Assembly: GCA_037144255.1 (NCBI GenBank)
Contig: JBAWXE010000003.1
Location: forward strand, 13,907-77,906
Direction of reading: 5' to 3'
Length of the DNA stretch: 64,000 nucleotides
DNA from: JBAWXE01 sp037144255
GTDB lineage: Bacteria > Bacteroidota > Bacteroidia > Chitinophagales > Chitinophagaceae
Under the pieces are notes generated by a model that ran no database searches, was not told the DNA's origin, and saw only the letters and a program-made list of their open reading frames with translations. Positions 62,961 to 64,000 of this stretch are shown here, one piece after another. The first letter of the stretch is position 1. Every line of letters starts with the position of its first letter. The translations under genes were made by a program, and so were the position numbers.

Positions 62961-63926
62961 TTATAACAGTTGTTTTATTAGAGATTCTTGGGTAATGCCT
63001 TCTGCTTCTGCTTTATAATTACGCAACACACGGTGACGCAAAACCGGCATGGCCATTGCCTTCACATCTTCTATATCCGGAGAATATTTGCCATTCAGTA
63101 ATGCATGGCATTTAGCACCTAATATCAGGTATTGCGATGCACGTGGTCCGGCACCATAAGATATATACTGTCCTGTTATTACAGGTGCATTAGCAGTGCC
63201 GGGGCGTGTTTTATGTACCAGTCCTACAGCATATTCCAGCACATTATCAGGTACAGGTACTCTGCGTATCAGGTCTTGGAAGTATAGGATAGCATTCGCA
63301 TCCAGCACTTTAGGTAATTCTATGTTCGATATACCTGTTGTATTACGTACTATGGTCACTTCCTCCGCAAAACTTGGATAATCCAATGTTATCTGAAACA
63401 TAAAGCGATCCAGTTGTGCTTCCGGTAATGGGTAGGTACCTTCTTGTTCTATAGGGTTCTGAGTAGCCAGTACAAAGAACGGAGATGGTAACCTATGTAT
63501 TGTACCACCTGCAGTTATGTTACGTTCTTGCATGGCTTCTAGTAGTGCCGCTTGGGTTTTTGGTGGTGTACGGTTGATCTCATCGGCCAATACTATATTG
63601 GCAAATATGGGGCCTTTTAGGAAACGGAACTGGCGTTGCTCATCCAATATTTCTGCACCGGTAATATCACTTGGCATCAGATCTGGTGTGAACTGTATAC
63701 GCTTAAAGGATAGGTCCAACACATCTGCCAATGTCTTTACAAGTAATGTTTTGGCTAATCCGGGTACACCCACCAATAAGCTGTGCCCATTACACAAAAT
63801 TGAGGTGATCAGTTTATCTACTACATCATTCTGACCTATGATAATATGCCCTATGGCTTTGCGTATTTCTTCAAAACGTTCTTTCAGCGCCTTTGCTGCC
63901 TCAATATCCGTAGCGTATGATTGCAT
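62961..63926 (-). CDS. MoxR-family AAA+ ATPase
   Basis: A 321-aa AAA+ chaperone-like ATPase. Walker A GVPGLAKTLLVKTLA (about 54-68), Walker B VLADEINRTPPKTQAALLEAM (about 111-131, in part), sensor 1 VLATQNPIEQEGTYPLPEAQLDRF (in part, about 151-174). MoxR proteins usually act with downstream von Willebrand (VWA/DUF58) proteins in complex assembly or envelope stress; those partners are not in this window, because the gene's downstream neighbour here is the DUF1569 gene. Confidence 0.93.
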   Translation of the reverse strand: MQSYATDIEAAKALKERFEEIRKAIGHIIIGQNDVVDKLITSILCNGHSLLVGVPGLAKTLLVKTLADVLDLSFKRIQFTPDLMPSDITGAEILDEQRQFRFLKGPIFANIVLADEINRTPPKTQAALLEAMQERNITAGGTIHRLPSPFFVLATQNPIEQEGTYPLPEAQLDRFMFQITLDYPSFAEEVTIVRNTTGISNIELPKVLDANAILYFQDLIRRVPVPDNVLEYAVGLVHKTRPGTANAPVITGQYISYGAGPRASQYLILGAKCHALLNGKYSPDIEDVKAMAMPVLRHRVLRNYKAEAEGITQESLIKQLL

Positions 63927-64000
63927 ATTTACTATACTTTTATCTATATAAACGTGGAAGTTCTATTATTTTGTGTAAACTAACAAATACTAATTTATTG

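Overview
The window looks like a chromosomal segment of a Bacteroidota bacterium, most likely Chitinophagaceae or a near relative. The evidence is: type IX secretion (T9SS) C-terminal sorting domains on two proteins; a GldC gliding homologue; tandem DUF1573 proteins; a YbeY whose third zinc ligand is Asp; several promoters of the Bacteroidota type (TTTG, about 20 nt, TAnnTTTG); weak Shine-Dalgarno sites; and an A+T-rich composition. No rRNA, tRNA, CRISPR array or intact insertion sequence was seen.

Layout. 0.4-5.1 kb: tyrS, a seven-heme cytochrome/TPR lipoprotein, an envelope protein and superoxide dismutase. 5.2-8.6 kb: an anomalous segment. The 3' end of a T9SS-exported protein gene meets, at about 6001, the 3' part of a conjugative coupling-type ATPase. 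A nuclease-fold protein follows. Both genes lack their 5' parts. 8.6-11.9 kb: DciA-like protein, rpsO, pnp. 12-14.3 kb: UDP-glucuronate decarboxylase and UDP-glucose dehydrogenase, which supply UDP-sugars for polysaccharide. 14.5-16.6 kb: a lipoprotein and a class III aminotransferase. 16.7-22.5 kb: a complete phosphate uptake operon (porin-pstS-pstC-pstA-pstB-phoU). 22.7-25.7 kb: CCA-adding-type enzyme, threonylcarbamoyl-AMP synthase, GT9 glycosyltransferase. 25.9-28.2 kb: two DUF1573 proteins and a class I aminotransferase. 28.3-31.5 kb: a large T9SS-exported metalloprotease. 31.5-32.25 kb: an unusual 700-bp non-coding stretch with an orphan promoter and 11-bp-periodic ATGCAC repeats.

32.3-37.5 kb: adenine deaminase, truncated haemoglobin, LUD protein, FtsH and RsfS. 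37.5-42.1 kb: BirA, a TPR membrane glycosyltransferase and a three-gene carotenoid-modification cluster. 42.1-45.6 kb: PabA/TrpG, CvpA, YqeY, GldC, RluA, YbeY and FeoA. 45.6-48.2 kb: NadD, a YtxH/holin-like small membrane operon and a universal stress protein. 48.3-57.9 kb: a surface polysaccharide locus with priming transferase, ligase/polymerase-type proteins, Wzx flippase and four glycosyltransferases. 57.9-60.8 kb: two phenylacetate-degradation genes. 61-62.5 kb: a membrane glycosyltransferase split by a one-base frameshift. 62.5-63.9 kb: a DinB/DUF1569 protein and a MoxR ATPase.

Most of the window is core genome. The best candidates for something undescribed are the broken-gene junction with its conjugation/nuclease module (6.0-8.6 kb) and the periodic-repeat intergenic unit (31.7-32.1 kb). 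The two regions share an exact 19-bp sequence in inverted orientation. A third signal runs through the window: several genes have the -7 promoter box only 4-8 bases before the start codon, which suggests leaderless or nearly leaderless mRNAs. No function is claimed for these; decisive checks are listed with each finding.
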